Source: Paraburkholderia hiiakae (lineage in GTDB: Bacteria > Pseudomonadota > Gammaproteobacteria > Burkholderiales > Burkholderiaceae). From it: a stretch of DNA of 64,000 nt. The notes below the pieces were generated by a model. The model saw only the letters and a program-made list of their open reading frames with translations. It had not been told where the DNA came from and did not search any database. A program made the position numbers and the translations under genes. Location: positions 1-64,000 of the forward strand of contig NZ_CAJHCQ010000015.1 in the NCBI RefSeq assembly GCF_904848665.1. Reading direction: 5' to 3'. The first letter of the stretch is position 1, and every line of letters begins with the position of its first letter. This document shows, in pieces, positions 60,181-64,000 of this stretch.

Positions 60181-60807
60181 TCAGGTGAGCGGCAGATCGA
60201 TGTACTTCCGGAAGCCCTGGCGCTGCGCAATGCGCTGATACCAGCGTTCGAGGTTCGGCAGGGGCTCGCGCTCCACGCCTTCGAGCCCGAACCAGCGCCG
60301 CGCGAACGCGCCGAGCACGATGTCCGCGAGCGAGAAGCGCTCGTTTTCCAGGAAGAAGCGGCCTTGCAGATGGTGGTCGAGCAGCCTCCAGAGCGGGGTC
60401 AACTGATCGAGATCGGCGGCGATCTTCGCGGTGTCGCGCTTTTCCGGCGGCGTGCGCACGAGCGCGAGAAACACCGGGCGCTCGGCCGGTGCGAGGGTGC
60501 CCATCGACCAGTCGAGCCAGCGCTCGATCGAGGCGCGCACTTTCGGGTCGGTCGGGTAGAGCAGGCTCGAGGGACCATGCTCCATCGCCAGATAGCGCAG
60601 GATCGCGTTCGACTCCCACAGCACGAAATTGCCGTCGGAGATCGTCGGGATCTTGCCGTTCGGATTCATGGCGAGATAGGAAGGCTCGTTGAGATGCCCG
60701 AACGGGCCGCCCGCGTCGATGCGCTGGAACGGCAGCACGAGTTCATCGCAACACCACAGGACTTTCTGGACATTCACCGAATTGGCGCGTCCCCAGATCG
60801 TGATCAT
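60181..60807 (-). CDS. glutathione S-transferase family protein
   Basis: A 208-aa GST with an N-terminal thioredoxin-like domain (MITIWGRANSVNVQKVLW, where the early Ser replaces Tyr, as in the beta/theta groups) and an all-helical C-terminal domain (about 90-205). NPNGKIPTISDGNFVLWESNAILRYL holds the glutathione-binding cis-Pro and Ser. It conjugates or reduces electrophiles in the cytoplasm. The start at 60807 is preferred; the longer frame to 61071 crosses the divergent gene. It shares a 220-bp region with the nuclease-helicase gene. Confidence 0.92.
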   Translation of the reverse strand: MITIWGRANSVNVQKVLWCCDELVLPFQRIDAGGPFGHLNEPSYLAMNPNGKIPTISDGNFVLWESNAILRYLAMEHGPSSLLYPTDPKVRASIERWLDWSMGTLAPAERPVFLALVRTPPEKRDTAKIAADLDQLTPLWRLLDHHLQGRFFLENERFSLADIVLGAFARRWFGLEGVEREPLPNLERWYQRIAQRQGFRKYIDLPLT

Positions 60808-61027
60808 CTGGCGCGTACTCCTTGCAAGGGGAAAAAGGGTCAAGCCTGGCGCAGGCCGCCACGATACACGATTCTTGCGCGGTTTTTTGCACAGCCCTGC
60901 ATTTCGTAGAATAGGCGCTGCGCGCGGCAGGGAGTTCCGCCGCCGCGCCCGATTCGTGCGGCACCGCTCCCTCGATTTCCCGCGCGGCCGTCCCGCGTCG
61001 CCCGTAACGTACGCCCGAGACCCGCCC

Positions 61028-62704
61028 ATGGCCCGCATTGTCCCCGACGACTGGCAGCATCTCGAAGCCACCGGCGCCGCCGCGCGCGAGCGCGAAACGC
61101 TCGCCGCGCTCGCACGCGGTTTGCCGGGTGGCTACACCGTCTATCACGGCGTGCACTGGACGCGCCTTTCCGAAGGCTTTTCGGTCTTCGGCGAGGCCGA
61201 TTTCGTGATCGTGAGCCCGGCCGGGCGCGTCATGATCGTCGAGCAGAAAACGGGCTTTCTGCGCGAAACGCCGAACGGGCTCGTCAAGGCGTACATGCAA
61301 ACCGAGCGCAACGTGGCGATCGCGCTGGCGCGCACCGTCGAAGGGCTGCACCGGCGCTTCACCGCAACGTTCGGCGCGGGCACCTACGTGCTCGAAGAAC
61401 TGTTCTACTGCCCCGATCACGTGGTGCGTGAGCCGGCTATCGCGGGCGTGAATCCTACGCGCATCGTCGATGCCACGCGCAAGACGCAGCTCGCCGCCAT
61501 CGTGCTCGAAGCCATGCCCGCCGACGAGCCACGCCTGCCGTGCGCCGCGAAGATCCACCACTTTCTCGCCGATGAACTGTCGCTCACGCCCGACACCAGC
61601 GCACTGGTCGGCGCGGCGGGCACGCTCGTCACGCGGCTCGCGGGCGGCCTTGCCACGTGGGCGCGCCGGCTCGAATTCGCGCCGTTCCGGCTGCGCGTGA
61701 TCGGCACGGCGGGCTCGGGTAAGACGCAACTGGCCGTGCAGGTCATGAAGGACGCCGTGGCGCGCGGCGCGAGCACGCTCTACGTGTGTTTCAACCGGCC
61801 GCTCGCGGATCACATCGCGAAGCTCGCGCCGCCCGAAGCGAAGGTGGCCACCTATCACCAGCTGTGCGACTGGGTCGCGCGTGACGGCGGGCACGTGCCC
61901 GATTTCGAGAGCCTCGGCGCATTCGACGACCTCGTACGGCGCTTCGGCGAGATGCCGATTGCAGAGCGCTGGCAGTTCGACGTGCTGATCGTCGACGAAG
62001 GGCAGGATTTTCAGCAGCCGTGGGTCGGCGCGCTCGAGCGTCTATTGCGACCGGGCGCTGTGTGGTGGTGGCTCGAAGATCCGCTGCAGAACCTGTACGT
62101 GCGCGAGCCGCTCGTGCTGGCGGGCTGGACCGTGCTGCGCGAGAACACGAATTACCGCAGCCCGCGCGACATCCTCGCGTTCTTGCGCGACGTGGCCGGA
62201 CCGACCGTGCCCGCCATCGCGCAGCTTGCGGCGGGCAGTCCGTTCGACGGCTCCGATGTGACGGTGGCGAGTTGGGAGGAGCATGAAAACGAACCCGGCG
62301 CCGAGCCGGGCGTCGTGCTGGCGACCAAACGCGCGATCACGCAGGCGCTCTCGCTCGGCTTTCGCAAGCAGGACATCGTCGTGCTTTCTTATCGCGGACG
62401 CGAGCATTCGCTTTTCACGACGCTCGATCAGCTCGGCCCGCACCGGCTGCGCAGCTTCACGGGCCAATACGACCTGTTCGGCAATCCGCAGTACCGCGAG
62501 GGCGATGTGCTGCTCGATTCGATCTACCGCTTCAAGGGACAGTCCGCGCCGTGCGTGATCCTGACCGAGGTGGATTTCGAGGCATTCGACGAGCGCGCCG
62601 CGCGCAAGCTCTTCGTCGGCGCGACGCGCGCGGCCATGAAGCTCATCGTGGTGGCGTCGCCGCGCGCCGCCCGGTTCATCGAGGGCCAGCGCGGCGGCGT
62701 GTGA
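61028..62704 (+). CDS. NERD nuclease-SF1 helicase fusion protein
   Basis: A 558-aa protein. The N-terminal NERD (nuclease-related) domain (about residues 15-130) carries the acid-x-Lys motif: Asp58 in FGEADFVIVSPAG and Glu72-x-Lys74 in VEQKTG. A superfamily 1 helicase/ATPase follows: Walker A GTAGSGKT (226-233), DEGQ (323-326) and the UvrD-like C-terminal motifs YRFKGQSAPCVIL and LFVGATRA. Such fusions suggest nucleic-acid cleavage coupled to unwinding, in repair or defence. The ATG at 61028 (MARIVPDDWQ) is the sensible start. No other repair or defence gene is next to it. Confidence 0.88.
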   Translation: MARIVPDDWQHLEATGAAARERETLAALARGLPGGYTVYHGVHWTRLSEGFSVFGEADFVIVSPAGRVMIVEQKTGFLRETPNGLVKAYMQTERNVAIALARTVEGLHRRFTATFGAGTYVLEELFYCPDHVVREPAIAGVNPTRIVDATRKTQLAAIVLEAMPADEPRLPCAAKIHHFLADELSLTPDTSALVGAAGTLVTRLAGGLATWARRLEFAPFRLRVIGTAGSGKTQLAVQVMKDAVARGASTLYVCFNRPLADHIAKLAPPEAKVATYHQLCDWVARDGGHVPDFESLGAFDDLVRRFGEMPIAERWQFDVLIVDEGQDFQQPWVGALERLLRPGAVWWWLEDPLQNLYVREPLVLAGWTVLRENTNYRSPRDILAFLRDVAGPTVPAIAQLAAGSPFDGSDVTVASWEEHENEPGAEPGVVLATKRAITQALSLGFRKQDIVVLSYRGREHSLFTTLDQLGPHRLRSFTGQYDLFGNPQYREGDVLLDSIYRFKGQSAPCVILTEVDFEAFDERAARKLFVGATRAAMKLIVVASPRAARFIEGQRGGV

Positions 62705-62716
62705 GGGCTTTCTCGC

Positions 62717-63664
62717 TCAGCTCCAGGCCGAGGCGCCGATCAGCGTGCCCGTGCGCGCCTGGGCGTTCCACCAGATCACGCGCAAAAGCGGCGCGCTCTG
62801 GGCGATCAGGATGGCCTGCACCGGATCGCTCTCGATGAAGTGCGTGACGCCGCTGCGGATGGCCGCGGCGGCCTTGTGCGCAGCCACGGCGGCGGCCGTG
62901 TCGTCGTGCTCGTCCGGCGTGCGCATGATCAGTTCGAGGTGCCCGAAGCCGTGGCGCCCGAGCCACGCGAGCGTGCGCTCGCGGTCGATCTCCGGACGCC
63001 CCGTGATGATCGCGCGCGTGCGCTTCAAGTCGATGCCGGGCAGGCGCTCGAACGGCACCAGCTCATCGCGCTCGGCGAGCGCGGCGACGAGATCTTCGTC
63101 GTAGCGTGCGACCGGAATGTCGGGGAGCAGGACGCCGTCGAGGTCGATCGCGTAGACGGCGTACTCGTGGTCGTCGGCCATGCGTGTGCCATCGCCGTCG
63201 CCGTCGCGAATCCAGTCGGCGCGATAGCGGTCCGTGTACGCCTGGCGCTCCCATGGGAAGAGCGCGAAATAGCCGCTTGCATCGATCGAATAATCGGGGC
63301 GCAAACGGCTGAGGTCGTCATAGGCGCCGGTGAGCGTGCGCACGACGAGCCCGTGCTCGCTCAGAAATGCGATGCAGTCCACGAGCGTATGGCCGCGCCC
63401 TGCGATGTCCTCGCACAGCAGCACTTTCGAGCCCGGCTCGGGCAGCGGCAACGTCGAGTCCCAGCGCACTTCGCGGGTGGTGCGGTCATAGCGCAGGAAA
63501 GCGACACCCGCACCCGTTGCGTGCGAAACCATCAGCGCGAGCGGCGCGCCGCCGCGCAAAATGCCGACCACCAGGTCGAATTCCTCCGCGATCAGCGCCG
63601 GTTGCAGCGACTCGACCCAGTGATCGAGCTGTTCGTAGGTGAGCGGAACGACAGGTTTATCCAT
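62717..63664 (-). CDS. phosphoribosyltransferase-HAD fusion protein
   Basis: A 315-aa protein with two domains. Residues about 25-145 are a type I phosphoribosyltransferase: LVVGILRGGAPLAL and the PRPP-loop variant VLLCEDIAGRGHTL (81-94). Residues about 168-310 are a HAD-superfamily fold: motif I AIDLDGVLLPD (Asp174, Asp176), TGRPEIDRERTLAWLG around motif II (Thr221), and an acidic motif IV (FIESD). A purine- or pyrimidine-related base salvage with linked phosphatase is one possibility. It ends 13 bp from the convergent helicase gene. The start at 63664 (MDKPVVPL) is preferred over an open upstream frame. Confidence 0.85.
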   Translation of the reverse strand: MDKPVVPLTYEQLDHWVESLQPALIAEEFDLVVGILRGGAPLALMVSHATGAGVAFLRYDRTTREVRWDSTLPLPEPGSKVLLCEDIAGRGHTLVDCIAFLSEHGLVVRTLTGAYDDLSRLRPDYSIDASGYFALFPWERQAYTDRYRADWIRDGDGDGTRMADDHEYAVYAIDLDGVLLPDIPVARYDEDLVAALAERDELVPFERLPGIDLKRTRAIITGRPEIDRERTLAWLGRHGFGHLELIMRTPDEHDDTAAAVAAHKAAAAIRSGVTHFIESDPVQAILIAQSAPLLRVIWWNAQARTGTLIGASAWS

Positions 63665-64000
63665 GGGTTGAAATGAGTGACGAAGCGCGTGCCAGGCAAA
63701 TGCGCGGCAAATGGGCAACACGCGTTTCCGATAGCGGTGTACGAGAAAAAGACGGCTATTGTGAGTGCAATGTTTGACGATATTATGCCTATGCTCACCA
63801 GCGCCTGCTGGCATGGCGGGTGGAGGAAGCAGGAACGCGCGGGAAAAGGCAGAAGCAGGCAGAAACAGCAGCGGCAAAACGCGGCGTGGCGCCGCGCAAA
63901 GACACACGACAACGACGCGAATCATCGCGCGAAAGGGCTCGGGCAAGATGTGGCATTGGATGGGATGGCCAGGCTGGCGGCGCTGGGCCGCCGTGGCGGG
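63665..64000. other. unassigned window end, upstream of the phosphoribosyltransferase-HAD gene
   Basis: These 336 bp carry no convincing gene; leftward frames continue into it from the preceding gene but lose family character. A locally AT-rich patch (about 63760-63790) may hold the promoter of the leftward gene. No RNA gene or repeat is seen. Confidence 0.4.

Noticed and set aside
60689..61027. An N-terminal extension of the NERD-helicase frame by 113 codons
   Set aside because: It overlaps the divergent GST gene and has no family-like sequence; MARIVPDDWQ at 61028 is the natural start.
1..64000. CRISPR arrays, insertion sequences, prophage or tRNA genes
   Set aside because: No evenly spaced repeats, transposase, integrase, phage structural gene or tRNA cloverleaf was noticed on reading; a dedicated tRNA or repeat scan was not possible.

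Overview
The window is a GC-rich (about two-thirds G+C) bacterial chromosome segment whose gene content, codon use and protein families point to the Burkholderiaceae, most likely a Paraburkholderia, Burkholderia or Caballeronia species. This is inferred from family resemblance and was not tested by a search. It opens with the 5S rRNA and terminator of an rRNA operon, then runs through about 53 protein genes of ordinary chromosomal accessory metabolism. I saw no insertion sequence, prophage, integrase, CRISPR array or tRNA.

Layout. 0.3-8.3 kb: a LysR regulator divergent from a FUSC-type exporter, a small secreted protein, a succinyl-CoA:acetate CoA-transferase, two small membrane proteins (GlsB/YeaQ, MgtC) and a second, paralogous LysR. 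8.6-16.8 kb: an RND efflux operon (permease, adaptor, outer-membrane lipoprotein) followed by an OmpR/heavy-metal-type two-component pair. 16.8-20.7 kb: AI-2E/PerM permease, membrane metallophosphoesterase, a small His-rich membrane protein and an AlkB-like dioxygenase. 20.9-27.9 kb: a complete, tightly overlapped malonate decarboxylase operon read leftward in the order GntR regulator, mdcA, B, C, D, E, G, H, with a divergent MFS transporter that probably supplies the substrate. 29.4-31.4 kb: EamA exporter and LysR.

31.3-39.3 kb: a leftward six-gene cluster (OprB-type porin, beta-propeller protein, Tat-exported DyP/EfeB peroxidase, FbpABC ferric ABC transporter) headed by a perfect Fur-like palindrome. 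It looks like a self-contained iron-acquisition unit spanning outer membrane, periplasm and inner membrane, and is the most distinctive assembly in the window.

39.6-47.8 kb: arylamine N-acetyltransferase, an isoprenylcysteine methyltransferase-like protein, a six-helix membrane protein, a bd-type (CIO-like) quinol oxidase cydA-cydB plus a 51-aa DUF2474 protein behind an ANR/FNR box, a tautomerase, a class II aldolase, a urea transporter and a glycolipid-binding-domain protein. 47.8-57.1 kb: mscS-kch overlapping pair, GNAT acetyltransferase, EamA exporter divergent from a MocR regulator with a visible operator, KgtP-like symporter, DHA2 drug exporter divergent from a TetR repressor. 57.2-63.7 kb: a photolyase whose 5' end lacks a normal start codon, a lone receiver-domain protein, a Zur-like Fur protein with a His-rich tail, a glutathione S-transferase, a NERD nuclease-SF1 helicase fusion and a phosphoribosyltransferase-HAD fusion.

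Many genes form regulator/exporter divergent pairs (LysR/FUSC, LysR/EamA, MocR/EamA, TetR/DHA2), as is common in soil and plant-associated Burkholderiaceae. All calls rest on reading the sequence; functions are family-level unless stated.
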